Below, piece by piece: positions 17,007 to 25,783 of a stretch of 64,000 bases of DNA. Source of the stretch: Foliimonas ilicis (GTDB lineage Bacteria; Pseudomonadota; Alphaproteobacteria; Rhizobiales; Rhizobiaceae). The translations under genes were made by a program, and so were the position numbers. Below the pieces are notes generated by a model, which worked only from the letters and a program-made list of their open reading frames with translations, was not told the DNA's origin and ran no database searches. The first letter of the stretch is position 1; each line of letters opens with the position of its first letter. The stretch is taken from positions 186,001 through 250,000 of the forward strand of contig NZ_JBDUUH010000007.1 of NCBI RefSeq assembly GCF_039939195.1. Direction: 5' to 3'.

Positions 17007-17504
17007 ATGCCCATGTTGCTCGAAGGCTCTTGCCGTTGCGGAGCGATAAAATTCAAGGTGCAAAGCAATACGCCGGTTCCCTATCAGCTTTGCTACTGCT
17101 CGATCTGCCGCAAGCAGCAAGGCGGAGGCGGCTATGCGATCAACCTGGGCGCAGACGCGTCCACGCTTGAAATCAAAGGTAAACGCGATCTCGGACTTTA
17201 CCGCGCCGAAATCCATGATGATGAGCACCCGAAAGGCGAAACATCGTCGGGTGAGCGGCGGTTTTGTAAGAAATGCGGATCAGCGCTCTGGCTTTTCGAT
17301 CCGAGCTGGCCGGAATTTGTGCACCCCTTTGCGTCCGCGATAGACACGGAATTGCCCGCGCCGCCCGAACGCGTGCATCTGATGCTGAAATACAAGGCGG
17401 AATGGGTAGAGCCTGATATCGGCAAGAAGGACAAGAAATTCGACCTGTACCCGGAAGAATCGATTGCCGATTGGCACAAGCGCCGAAAGCTATGGGTGGA
17501 TTAA
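17007..17504 (+). CDS. GFA (glutathione-dependent formaldehyde-activating) family protein
   Basis: This 165-residue zinc-binding protein has the GFA cysteine pattern: CRCGAIKF near residue 10, CYCSICRK, and CKKCGSALW. Family members resemble the S-hydroxymethylglutathione synthase Gfa, but most, probably including this one, have unknown substrates. AAGGATA precedes the start MPMLLEG. Its stop overlaps the sufA stop by 4 bases on the opposite strand. Confidence 0.87.
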   Translation: MPMLLEGSCRCGAIKFKVQSNTPVPYQLCYCSICRKQQGGGGYAINLGADASTLEIKGKRDLGLYRAEIHDDEHPKGETSSGERRFCKKCGSALWLFDPSWPEFVHPFASAIDTELPAPPERVHLMLKYKAEWVEPDIGKKDKKFDLYPEESIADWHKRRKLWVD

Positions 17505-17887
17505 GCGGCGCTCTGCGACCGCGCTTCCGCCAATGCTTTGAGATCGGCAGGCTTCAATTCCACGGATTCGCCGCAACCGCACGCCGAACTCTGATTCGGA
17601 TTAGTGAAAGTGAAGCCGGTGCGCAGCGTCGTCGTTTCGAAATCCATCTGCGTGCCGAACAGGAAAAGTGCAGCTTCCGGCGCGACATAGACATTCGCAC
17701 CGGCATGTTCGACATGGTCGTCTTTCGGATTAGGCTCGGTCACCAGATCGACCGTATATTCCATACCCGCGCAGCCGCCTTTTTTGATGCCAAGGCGGAT
17801 TCCGACTGCGTTGGGCCGCGCAGAAACGATCTCGCGAACGCGATCTGCGGCTTTTTCAGTTACGGTAATGACGGCGAAACGTCCCAT
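17501..17887 (-). CDS. sufA: Iron-sulfur cluster assembly scaffold/carrier SufA (HesB/IscA family)
   Basis: This 128-residue A-type carrier has the three conserved cysteines in GGCAGMEY and SACGCGES. It receives clusters from the SufBCD scaffold and passes them to apoproteins. It is the last gene of the suf operon, starting 110 bases after the sufT stop. The start MGRFAVITVTEKA is preferred over a reading nine codons longer. Confidence 0.93.
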   Translation of the reverse strand: MGRFAVITVTEKAADRVREIVSARPNAVGIRLGIKKGGCAGMEYTVDLVTEPNPKDDHVEHAGANVYVAPEAALFLFGTQMDFETTTLRTGFTFTNPNQSSACGCGESVELKPADLKALAEARSQSAA

Positions 17888-17997
17888 GTCAGTCTCCACT
17901 CTCGGCAGGTTCAAGGCCTGCGGAATGATTCATTGTAACCTAAAAATGGTGAATATCGACGCTCGATACAAGCCGATTTCCACCATCCGGCGTCTAC

Positions 17998-18399
17998 CTA
18001 GTACCAGCCGACGGCAACCTGCGCCTCTTCGGACATGCGATCCGGCGTCCATGGCGGGTCGAACGTCATGGCGACTTCGACATTCGAAACACCTTCGACG
18101 GCACCAACTGCATTCTGCACCCAGCCCGGCATTTCACCGGCAACGGGGCAGCCTGGCGCTGTCAGGGTCATATCGATCTTGACCGAGCGGTCGTCTTCGA
18201 TGTCGATCTTGTAGATGAGGCCGAGTTCGTAAATATCCGCTGGAATTTCAGGATCGTAGACGGTTTTCAGCGCCGAGACGATGTCGTCCGTCAGGCGCGC
18301 AAGCTCGTCTTCCGGGATTGCGGAGGCCGAAACTTTGCCGCTCAAGCTCTCGTCGGGCTTGATCTCTGCGGTTTCTGGCGTCAATTCGTCCATCATCAT
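17998..18399 (-). CDS. sufT: SUF-associated DUF59/MIP18 protein (SufT-like)
   Basis: This 133-residue protein has the DUF59 core DPEIPADIYELGLIYKIDIE and the conserved cysteine in TLTAPGCPVAGEMPGWV. Members help mature iron-sulfur proteins and are usually encoded with suf genes. A run of three ATG codons (and a GTG before them) makes the exact start uncertain. The first ATG overlaps the sufS stop as TGATG, indicating coupled translation. Confidence 0.9.
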   Translation of the reverse strand: MMMDELTPETAEIKPDESLSGKVSASAIPEDELARLTDDIVSALKTVYDPEIPADIYELGLIYKIDIEDDRSVKIDMTLTAPGCPVAGEMPGWVQNAVGAVEGVSNVEVAMTFDPPWTPDRMSEEAQVAVGWY

Positions 18400-19619
18400 C
18401 ACCCGAAAAACTTCCGCGCTTTTTCAAGCGCTTCGACCAAAGCATCTACCTCGGCGCGCGTATTATACATCCCGAAGGATGCTCTGCATGTAGATGTCAC
18501 ACCGAAACGTTTCAACAGAGGCTGCGCGCAATGCGTTCCCGCGCGAACCGCGACACCTGCCCTGTCGATGACCATCGAAACGTCATGGGCATGAATACCC
18601 TGCAATTCGAACGATACTATGGCACCCTTGTCCGGCGCATCGCCGAAAATGCGCAACGAATTGATGGATCGCAGGCGCTCATGCGCATAATTCTTGAGGT
18701 CGGCCTCGTGTGCGGCAATCGCCTCACGTCCGACACTGTCCATATAATCGAGTGCAGCACCCAGTCCGATTGCCTGCACGATCGGCGGCGTGCCAGCCTC
18801 GAAACGGTGCGGCGGATCGTTGTAGGTCACATTGTCCTCGGTCACGTCGAGGATCATCTCGCCGCCGCCCTGGAAGGGCCGCATGCGCTCCAGCATCTCG
18901 CGCTTTCCATAAAGCACGCCAATGCCGCTTGGCCCGTATACCTTGTGGCCGGTGAACACGAAGAAATCGCAGTCCAGATCCTGAACGTCGATCGGCATAT
19001 GCACAGCACTCTGGCTGCCATCGACCAGAACCGGAATGCCACGCGCATGCGCGAGGCGCACGATTTCCTTGATCGGCGTGATGGTGCCGAGCGCGTTGGA
19101 CATATGGGTGATCGCGACCAGCTTGGTGCGGTCCGTCAGGCGTTTTTCGAATTCCTCGATATGGAACACACCCTGATCGTCCACCGGCACCCAGACAAGC
19201 TTCGCGCCCTGCCGTTCACGAATAAAATGCCACGGCACGATATTGGAGTGATGCTCCATGATGGAGATCAGGATTTCATCGTCAGCACCGATATTCGGCA
19301 TGCCGTAGCCATAGGCAACGGTGTTGATCGCCGAGGTCGTGTTGCTGGTAAAGACGATCTCGTCCACGCTGCCCGCATTCAGAAAGCGGCGAACAGTTTC
19401 ACGCGCCTTTTCATACGCATCGGTGGCGGCGTTAGACAAGAAATGCAGGCCGCGATGAACGTTTGCATATTCATTGCGGTAGGCGTGATCGATGGCGTCG
19501 ATGACGGCATTGGGCTTCTGAGCAGAAGCGCCATTGTCCAGATAGACGAGCGGCTTGCCATAGACTTCCCGCGACAGGATAGGGAAATCGCGCCTGATCT
19601 TTTCGACGTCGTAACTCAT
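18399..19619 (-). CDS. sufS: Cysteine desulfurase SufS (group II)
   Basis: This 406-residue PLP enzyme has its PLP lysine in FTGHKVYGPSG and the catalytic cysteine at residue 364 in AGTHCAQPLL, the group II signature. It takes sulfur from cysteine for SufBCD. No sufE is adjacent, so the sulfur acceptor is elsewhere in the genome or SufS acts directly. Its ATG overlaps the stop of the preceding membrane-protein gene (TAATG). This is the second desulfurase in the operon. Confidence 0.95.
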   Translation of the reverse strand: MSYDVEKIRRDFPILSREVYGKPLVYLDNGASAQKPNAVIDAIDHAYRNEYANVHRGLHFLSNAATDAYEKARETVRRFLNAGSVDEIVFTSNTTSAINTVAYGYGMPNIGADDEILISIMEHHSNIVPWHFIRERQGAKLVWVPVDDQGVFHIEEFEKRLTDRTKLVAITHMSNALGTITPIKEIVRLAHARGIPVLVDGSQSAVHMPIDVQDLDCDFFVFTGHKVYGPSGIGVLYGKREMLERMRPFQGGGEMILDVTEDNVTYNDPPHRFEAGTPPIVQAIGLGAALDYMDSVGREAIAAHEADLKNYAHERLRSINSLRIFGDAPDKGAIVSFELQGIHAHDVSMVIDRAGVAVRAGTHCAQPLLKRFGVTSTCRASFGMYNTRAEVDALVEALEKARKFFG

Positions 19620-20317
19620 TAAATCACCCTGTAGAGGGTCGACATGATGTCAACCGGGCTGCGAGAAGAGCCGCCTAGCAAGACTTCGCCTCGGAACATG
19701 TCAAAGGCCACCAGAACGACCAGATGGGCAAACGCGGCCAAGATCGCCCGTCCGTAACCCAGAACTCCCCCAAAACGCGATGTCAGGATCGCGTAGCTCA
19801 GCAAGATGCAGGATGCCACGACAGGACCGATCTGTAGCAGAAGGAAGAGCATGGACAGCGGCTCCGGAGAGCCCCCCATCGTGTTATCGACGCGCCACCA
19901 CATGAAAAGCACTAGGAGAAAACGCAATACCGTCGTCGCCAACGTAAATCCGACGAGCACAAGGAACGCTGAATACAGGTGACGCGCCGTTCCCTGACCA
20001 GCCATCGCTTTAGTCAACCCGAACAGGATCGCGCCCGAGACGAAAATATATACGATGGGCCACACCAGAAACGTGAGGATGCCGGTGGCCATCCCGATGT
20101 CGAGTGGCGTCACCAACGTCTCGTCCACGCTCTGTATGAGTCGGAAAGCCGCCCAGTCGACCACATTGATGGCCATCACCAGAAACACGGCTACTCCCAC
20201 GATCTGCCCCCAGGGCAGGTTGCGATCCGCAGCTTCTCGAATAGTCGTCGCCGGAAACAGAAACACGCGGAAACTGTCTCCTAGATAGGCAGCGATATTG
20301 CCCGTCAGACTAGCCAT
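19619..20317 (-). CDS. Integral membrane protein of unknown function inside the suf operon
   Basis: This 232-residue protein has about five hydrophobic segments (WGQIVGVAVFLVMAINVV, ILTFLVWPIVYIFVSGAILF, AFLVLVGFTLATTVLRFLL, LFLLLQIGPVVASCILL, AILAAFAHLVVLVAFD). The layout is loosely like Yip1-type proteins, but I do not recognise the family securely. It overlaps the end of sufD by 8 bases and the start of sufS by one base, so it is translated as part of the operon. It uses codons such as CTA, CGA, GTA, GGA and AGT more freely than its neighbours, suggesting a later insertion. The start is at ATG 20317; a TTG three codons upstream is possible. Confidence 0.8.
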   Translation of the reverse strand: MASLTGNIAAYLGDSFRVFLFPATTIREAADRNLPWGQIVGVAVFLVMAINVVDWAAFRLIQSVDETLVTPLDIGMATGILTFLVWPIVYIFVSGAILFGLTKAMAGQGTARHLYSAFLVLVGFTLATTVLRFLLVLFMWWRVDNTMGGSPEPLSMLFLLLQIGPVVASCILLSYAILTSRFGGVLGYGRAILAAFAHLVVLVAFDMFRGEVLLGGSSRSPVDIMSTLYRVI

Positions 20318-21575
20318 GTTCCACAAACCAGTCGTCCAGACGCGCTTCCAGCGCTTCTACCACCGGTTCGACTTCCAGTTCCTCGATAACCTCTGCAACG
20401 AATGCCTTCACGAGCAGCCCGCGCGCGGTCTTCTCGTCGATGCCGCGCGCCATCAGATAGAACAGATGATTGTGGTCGATCTCGGTAACAGTCGCGCCGT
20501 GGCCGCACTGAACGTCATCCGCGAAGATTTCGAGTTCCGGCTTGGTGGAAAACTCGCCATCATCCGACAGAAGCAGCGTGTTGCAGGCCATCTTCGCGTC
20601 GGTCTTCTGCGCGTATTTGGCAACATTGATGCGGCCCTGAAAAACGCCATGCGCCCGGCCGGTAATGACGTTGCGGATGACTTCCGTCGATGTCGTGTTC
20701 GGCACTGAATGGTCGAGCACCATCGTCACATCCGTATGCGTATCGCCGGACAGGAGATTGATGCCGCGCAGCTTGAAATCCGAGCCTTCGCCGGTCGCGT
20801 TGACATGCACTTCCTGTCTGACGAGCTTGCCGCCCGCATTGAGGATGAACAGAACGAGCTTAGCATTTTCGCCGAGTTCGGCCTTGAACTGCGCAAGATG
20901 CGTGGACTGTTCCGGCTGTTCCTGAACGATAATCCAGAGAATTTCGGAATTCGCACCCACGACAAGCTGGCTGACGGACGTGACGAAAGCCGCCTCGCTG
21001 CCGGTCTGGCGCTCGACGATTGTCGCCTGAACTTCATCGCCGACACGCACTGTAAGGCGCACATGGGTCTGCCCGCCTGCATGCAAATTCTGAAGCTCGA
21101 TTGGGGCCTCGAATTTGCTGCCGGAAGCGAGATCGAGGAAATAACCGTCCGCAACGAATGCCGCATTCAACGCGCCAATTGCGTCGTCGCTGCCATAGCG
21201 GTCAAGTGCATCCGCGAAGCTGCCGTCGCCAAGCTTTTCCGAAAGCGGCTGTATGGTGATGCCATCGACCGTCGAGGTCTTCTGCGCCTTGCCATTCAGC
21301 AGTGAGAACACAGACGAACCAGCCAGAAGCGGCGTGACCGTCGCGGCCTTTGCCGTCGCATCATATTCGGGAACAGTCGTCAGCAGACGACGCAGATCTG
21401 TGTAATGCCAGGATTCGATACGACGCGTCGGCAAGCCGGCCTTGACAGCCTCGATCGCATCGTCGCGCTTCACCATGACAGCTTCATCGCCCGGCAGATG
21501 CGTAAGACGCTCGCCGAACGCGTCGATCAACGCGGTTTCGGCAGGCGTTCGCGCAGGCTTTGCATGAAAATTCAT
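20310..21575 (-). CDS. sufD: Fe-S cluster assembly protein SufD
   Basis: This 421-residue SufD has the beta-helix core typical of the SufB/SufD family (SGDTHTDVTMVLDHSVPNTTSTEVIRNVITGRAHGVFQGRINVAKYAQKTDA region) and ends with the conserved HNHLFYLMARGI segment. It forms the SufBC2D scaffold with SufB and SufC. AGGTGA lies at good distance before ATG 21575, so that start is chosen over the GTG three codons upstream. It follows sufC by 9 bases. Confidence 0.94.
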   Translation of the reverse strand: MNFHAKPARTPAETALIDAFGERLTHLPGDEAVMVKRDDAIEAVKAGLPTRRIESWHYTDLRRLLTTVPEYDATAKAATVTPLLAGSSVFSLLNGKAQKTSTVDGITIQPLSEKLGDGSFADALDRYGSDDAIGALNAAFVADGYFLDLASGSKFEAPIELQNLHAGGQTHVRLTVRVGDEVQATIVERQTGSEAAFVTSVSQLVVGANSEILWIIVQEQPEQSTHLAQFKAELGENAKLVLFILNAGGKLVRQEVHVNATGEGSDFKLRGINLLSGDTHTDVTMVLDHSVPNTTSTEVIRNVITGRAHGVFQGRINVAKYAQKTDAKMACNTLLLSDDGEFSTKPELEIFADDVQCGHGATVTEIDHNHLFYLMARGIDEKTARGLLVKAFVAEVIEELEVEPVVEALEARLDDWFVEHG

Positions 21576-21584
21576 AACACTCAC

Positions 21585-22340
21585 CTATGCCGCCTCTTCG
21601 ATGATACCCGCATAGCCATTCTCTTCCAGTTCCAAAGCCAGCGACTTGTCGCCGGACTTGATCACCTGACCCTTGTAGAGAACATGCACGCTGTCGGGCA
21701 CGATGTGCTCCAGCAGTCGCTGATAATGCGTGATGACGACAATCGCACGGTCTGGCGAGCGCAAAGCGTTGACGCCATCCGAAACGATCTTGAGCGCATC
21801 GATGTCGAGACCGGAATCGGTTTCGTCCAACACGCAGAGCTTTGGCTCCAAGAGCTTCATCTGAAGGATTTCGGCGCGCTTCTTCTCGCCGCCCGAAAAG
21901 CCGACATTCAGCGGACGCTTCAGCATGGCCATATCCATGTTGAGGCCTGCCGATTCTTCCTTCACACGCTTGAGCAGGTCAGGAATTTTCAGTTCCGGCT
22001 CGCCCCGCGCCTTGCGCTGGGCGTTCATCGCAACCTTCAGGAACTCCATCGTCGCAACGCCCGGTATCTCCATCGGATACTGGAAAGCGAGGAAAATACC
22101 GGCAGCAGCGCGCTCGGCAGGGTCCATCTCAAGAATGCTCTCGCCATTGTAGAGGATCTCGCCCTCGGTCACTTCATAATCTGGGCGACCGGCAAGAATG
22201 TAGGAAAGCGTCGATTTTCCCGAACCGTTCGGTCCCATGATGGCAGCGACTTCGCCAGCCTTCACGGTAAGGTTCAGACCGCGAATGATCTCGGTGTCCG
22301 TATCGGCGATCTTGGCATGCAGGTTTCTGATTTCGAGCAT
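21585..22340 (-). CDS. sufC: Fe-S cluster assembly ATPase SufC
   Basis: This 251-residue ABC-type ATPase has Walker A GPNGSGKST, signature SGGEKKRAEI and Walker B LCVLDETDSGLDIDA. SufC energises the SufBC2D scaffold in the cytosol and has no membrane domain. The start MLEIRNLHAK is canonical; longer readings run into the upstream cupin gene. A gap of 13 bases separates it from the cupin gene. Confidence 0.96.
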   Translation of the reverse strand: MLEIRNLHAKIADTDTEIIRGLNLTVKAGEVAAIMGPNGSGKSTLSYILAGRPDYEVTEGEILYNGESILEMDPAERAAAGIFLAFQYPMEIPGVATMEFLKVAMNAQRKARGEPELKIPDLLKRVKEESAGLNMDMAMLKRPLNVGFSGGEKKRAEILQMKLLEPKLCVLDETDSGLDIDALKIVSDGVNALRSPDRAIVVITHYQRLLEHIVPDSVHVLYKGQVIKSGDKSLALELEENGYAGIIEEAA

Positions 22341-22353
22341 ATTATTATCCGTT

Positions 22354-22719
22354 TCAGACAGTTGCGCCTTGGGGCGCCGTGTAGGTTTCATCGACAATAT
22401 TGCCGGTGTTGCGAACGTTAGAAGGCTCGAACAGTAGAATTTGCGCTTCGCTGTCGGCGACTGGGCGGTGTTCCACACCGCGCGGCACAACAAGCGCTTC
22501 ACCTTCATTCAGCGTAACGGCACGGTCCCGGAATTCGAGACGGATCTGGCCACGCCAGACAAAGAACATCTCGTCTTCATTCTCATGCTGGTGCCAAGGA
22601 AACTCTCCCTGGATCTTCACCACTTTCACGTCCTGACCGTTCAGTTCAGCCACGACCTTCGGCCGCCACTGTTCACTGAACAGCGAGAATTTCTGATCGA
22701 TGTTGATCTTTTCGACCAT
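22354..22719 (-). CDS. Small cupin protein inside the suf operon
   Basis: This 121-residue single-domain cupin has motif 1 with metal ligands HQHENEDEMFFVWRG and motif 2 with GVEHRPVAD, so the usual three-His/one-Glu metal site looks intact. Its start overlaps the sufB stop by one base, and sufC follows 13 bases later, placing it firmly in the operon. It is not a standard SUF component. A mononuclear iron or metal-bound sensor or dioxygenase-like function is possible but unproven. Confidence 0.87.
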   Translation of the reverse strand: MVEKINIDQKFSLFSEQWRPKVVAELNGQDVKVVKIQGEFPWHQHENEDEMFFVWRGQIRLEFRDRAVTLNEGEALVVPRGVEHRPVADSEAQILLFEPSNVRNTGNIVDETYTAPQGATV

Positions 22720-24233
22720 CAGCCGACCGAGCCTTCGAGCGAAATTCCGATCAGCTTCTGGGCTTCGACCGCGAATTCCATCGGCAATTTCTGGATGACT
22801 TCCTTGACGAAGCCATTGACGATGAGTGCAATCGCTTCTTCCTGCGGAATGCCGCGTTGCATCACGTAGAAAAGCTGATCATCGGAAATTTTCGAAGTCG
22901 TCGCCTCGTGTTCGAACTGAGCTGTCGCGTTCTTCGCTTCGATGTAAGGCACGGTATGCGCGCCGCATTCCTCACCGATCAGCAGGGAGTCACACTGCGT
23001 GAAGTTACGCGCGTTCGATGCCTTGCGGTGAGCGGAAACCTGACCGCGATAGGTGTTCTGCGAGAACCCGGCAGCAATGCCTTTGGAAATGATGCGGCTC
23101 GACGTGTTCTTGCCGAGATGGATCATCTTGGTGCCGCTGTCGATCTGCTGATGGCCGTTCGAAACGGCAATCGAATAGAACTCACCGCGTGAATCGTCGC
23201 CGCGCAGAATGCAGGACGGGTATTTCCATGTGATCGCGGAGCCGGTTTCGACCTGCGTCCACGAAATCTTCGAGCGGTCGCCGCGGCAATCGCCGCGCTT
23301 GGTCACGAAATTGTAGATGCCGCCCTTGCCCTGCGCATCGCCCGGATACCAATTCTGGACCGTCGAATACTTGATCTCGGCATCGTCGAGCGCAACGAGT
23401 TCGACGACCGCAGCATGAAGCTGGTTTTCGTCGCGCTGCGGCGCGGTGCAGCCTTCGAGGTAGGAGACGTAAGCGCCCTCTTCCGCGATGATCAGCGTGC
23501 GTTCGAACTGGCCCGTATTCTTTTCATTGATACGGAAATAGGTCGAAAGCTCCATCGGGCAGCGAACGCCCTTGGGTATAAACACGAACGAACCGTCGGT
23601 GAAAACGGCAGAGTTCAGCGTCGCATAGTAATTGTCGGTCGTCGGAACGACGGTGCCTAGATACTTTTTGACCAGTTCCGGATGCTCGCGGATCGCCTCG
23701 GAAATCGAGCAGAAGATCACGCCCGCAGCAGCCAGTTCCTTCTTGAAGGTCGTGACGACCGAGACGGAATCGAACACAGCATCGACGGCAACGCGGCCGG
23801 ATTTATAGACGTTGTCGCTCGGCTCTTCGCTGTCATCTACAGGCTTTTCAACGCCGGCAAGAATTTCCTGCTCGCGCAGCGGAATGCCGAGCTTTTCGTA
23901 AACCCGCAGCAGTTCGGGATCGACATCTTCAAGCGAAGTCGGTCCAGGCGTGCTTTTCGGCGCCGCGTAATAGTGAATGTCCTGAAAATCGATCTTTGGA
24001 TAATTGACGCGCGCCCAGTTCGGCTCTTCGAGCGTCAACCAGCGACGGAAAGCCTCAAGACGCCATTCAAGCATCCATGACGGCTCGTCCTTTTTCTTCG
24101 AAATGAAGCGGATCGTGTCTTCGGAAAGGCCCTTGGGAGCCTTGTCCATTTCGATCTCGGTTTCGAAACCGTACTTATACTGATCCACATCGATCTTGCG
24201 GACTTGCTCGATCGTTTCCTGCACAGCAGGCAT
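22719..24233 (-). CDS. sufB: Fe-S cluster assembly protein SufB
   Basis: This 504-residue SufB has the conserved segments YYATLNSAVFTDGSFVFIPKG, YLEGCTAPQRDENQLHAAVVEL with the sulfur-accepting cysteine, and FEHEATTSKISDDQLFYVMQRGI. It is the scaffold subunit where nascent clusters form. A GGAG Shine-Dalgarno lies 7 bases before the start. It begins 158 bases downstream of the first desulfurase gene, a gap that may contain its own promoter. Confidence 0.96.
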   Translation of the reverse strand: MPAVQETIEQVRKIDVDQYKYGFETEIEMDKAPKGLSEDTIRFISKKKDEPSWMLEWRLEAFRRWLTLEEPNWARVNYPKIDFQDIHYYAAPKSTPGPTSLEDVDPELLRVYEKLGIPLREQEILAGVEKPVDDSEEPSDNVYKSGRVAVDAVFDSVSVVTTFKKELAAAGVIFCSISEAIREHPELVKKYLGTVVPTTDNYYATLNSAVFTDGSFVFIPKGVRCPMELSTYFRINEKNTGQFERTLIIAEEGAYVSYLEGCTAPQRDENQLHAAVVELVALDDAEIKYSTVQNWYPGDAQGKGGIYNFVTKRGDCRGDRSKISWTQVETGSAITWKYPSCILRGDDSRGEFYSIAVSNGHQQIDSGTKMIHLGKNTSSRIISKGIAAGFSQNTYRGQVSAHRKASNARNFTQCDSLLIGEECGAHTVPYIEAKNATAQFEHEATTSKISDDQLFYVMQRGIPQEEAIALIVNGFVKEVIQKLPMEFAVEAQKLIGISLEGSVG

Positions 24234-24287
24234 CGGCGTTCTCCATCCATGCCGAGGTCAAGGCCCGGCCGTTTTCAAACTATGGCA

Positions 24288-24299
24288 CCGCAGATGCGG
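24288..24299. promoter_or_regulatory. Palindrome in the sufB upstream gap
   Basis: CCGCA-GA-TGCGG is a perfect 5-bp dyad 55 bases upstream of the sufB start. It may be an operator or a leader hairpin. No known regulator motif was recognised. Confidence 0.3.
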
Positions 24300-24385
24300 C
24301 GTAAGTTCAATATAGTGCGTGGCGACCGGAAATTCACCCGGCCAGCGCCAAACGCACCGGCTTACAGCCCGAAGGCCAAACTTTT

Positions 24386-24401
24386 AGCCGCTTAGGCGGC
24401 T
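24386..24401 (-). terminator. Possible weak terminator/attenuator at the end of the first desulfurase gene
   Basis: AGCCGC/GCGGCT with loop CTAA includes the stop codon of the desulfurase gene and is followed on the minus strand by AAAAGTTT. The T-run is poor, so it may only attenuate. Confidence 0.35.
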
Positions 24402-25555
24402 TTGCTCTTCTCCGACCGCCTGGCAGCAAGCTTTTCAAGCGCCGCAGCAAACAGGTCGATCTCTTCCTTGGTCGTCGCCGCGCCGATGGACACGCGCAAC
24501 GCGCCGGTATTCTCCGCAAAGCCCATCGCCTTTAAAACATGGCTCGGGCCAACCTTGCCCGACGAACAGGCCGAGCCAGCCGAAAGCGCGACGCCAGCCA
24601 GATCGAACGCAATCTGTGCTGTTTCGGCTTTGACGCCGGGAATAGCGAAGAATGACGTATTGGCAAGGCGTTCTGCGCCTTTCCCAAAGATTTCCGCGTC
24701 TGGAACAACTGAAAAGATGGTGTTTTCGATCATATCGCGCAAGGCGCGGACGCGTTCGATATCTCCAAGCGTTTCTTTCGCAACGCGTGCTGCCGCGCCG
24801 AAACCGGCAATGGCCGTCAAATTTTCAGTGCCTGCGCGATGCCCCTTCTCCTGCCCGCCCCCGGAAACCAGCGGCTTCGGCATCATCAAATCAGAGGCAG
24901 CGACAATCGCACCAACGCCCTTGGGACCGCCGATCTTGTGCGATGAAAGAATGAGATAATCGCCGCAAGCAGATGAAATATCGAGCGGAATTCGACCAGC
25001 GGCCTGCACCGCATCCAATACGAGTATGCCACCGGCTGCTTTGACGATTGCAGCGATCTTTTCGATAGGCTGGACGACGCCTGTCTCATTATTGGCGACA
25101 TGAATGGCGACAAGCGGCAGGCCTTGCGCCTTGTCGTGGCTGGAAAGAGCGCTTTCGAGCGCTGCCAGATCAATCACCCCGTCACGATTAACACCGACAA
25201 GCACGATATTTTCAGGCTGGAAGCGACCGCCATTCAAAAGGCATGGATGCTCGGCGCTCGAAACATAGAGCTTCGACATGCGGATCGCGCCGCGTCCCAT
25301 CTGCCAGTCCGGCGACAACAGCGTCGATGCGGCCTCGGTCGCACCGGATGTGAAGACGACATGTTCGGGCTTTGCACCAACGAGTGCCGCCACATCGCGA
25401 CGCGCATCTTCGATCAGACGGCGCGCGAACCGGCCTTCACTGTGAACCGATGACGGATTTGCCGAAACATCCAGCGCCGCAACCACAGCTTCGCGCGCCG
25501 CATCGAGAAGCGGTGCGCTTGCATTGTAGTCGAGATAGGCGCGCGGACTGGTCAT
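24392..25555 (-). CDS. Cysteine desulfurase, IscS/NifS type (group I), first gene of suf operon
   Basis: This 387-residue PLP enzyme has the PLP lysine in LSSHKIGGPKG and the catalytic cysteine at residue 330 in SAGSACSSG, the group I loop. It therefore differs mechanistically from SufS (group II) in the same cluster. Its position corresponds to sufS2 in the Agrobacterium-type order sufS2-B-C-D-S1-T-A. It may supply sulfur for clusters or for tRNA thiolation, for example TtcA. It opens the operon, with 228 bases of non-coding DNA upstream. Confidence 0.92.
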   Translation of the reverse strand: MTSPRAYLDYNASAPLLDAAREAVVAALDVSANPSSVHSEGRFARRLIEDARRDVAALVGAKPEHVVFTSGATEAASTLLSPDWQMGRGAIRMSKLYVSSAEHPCLLNGGRFQPENIVLVGVNRDGVIDLAALESALSSHDKAQGLPLVAIHVANNETGVVQPIEKIAAIVKAAGGILVLDAVQAAGRIPLDISSACGDYLILSSHKIGGPKGVGAIVAASDLMMPKPLVSGGGQEKGHRAGTENLTAIAGFGAAARVAKETLGDIERVRALRDMIENTIFSVVPDAEIFGKGAERLANTSFFAIPGVKAETAQIAFDLAGVALSAGSACSSGKVGPSHVLKAMGFAENTGALRVSIGAATTKEEIDLFAAALEKLAARRSEKSKAA

Positions 25556-25608
25556 TTTCGTCGAATTTGGTTCCTTAGAGCGGGCGTAACAGGCAGGAAG
25601 CGTTATTT

Positions 25609-25624
25609 CCTTGAAATTACAAGG
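25609..25624. promoter_or_regulatory. Palindrome upstream of the suf operon
   Basis: CCTTG-AAATTA-CAAGG is a 5-bp inverted repeat 54 bases upstream of the first suf gene, in the divergent gap shared with the hydrolase gene. It is a candidate operator. I looked for the RirA-type TGA-N9-TCA pattern in this gap and found none. Confidence 0.35.
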
Positions 25625-25783
25625 CGACCCGTCCTATCTACGCGCTTTGCCGGATGGGCATCAGTCCCATCAGTTTTGAACAATTCTAAACTAGCTTCTA
25701 AAAAGACGCCAGTCATGCGTCAAGGCCAGTAGGTGATTGTTCCAACCGGCTTTCGCGGTTTTTGCTGTTATTTGGAGTGTTCT

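Noticed and set aside
25556..25783. RirA iron-responsive operator upstream of the suf operon
   Set aside because: Iron control of suf is known in rhizobia, but I could not find a TGA-N9-TCA match in the gap. Only an unrelated palindrome is present.
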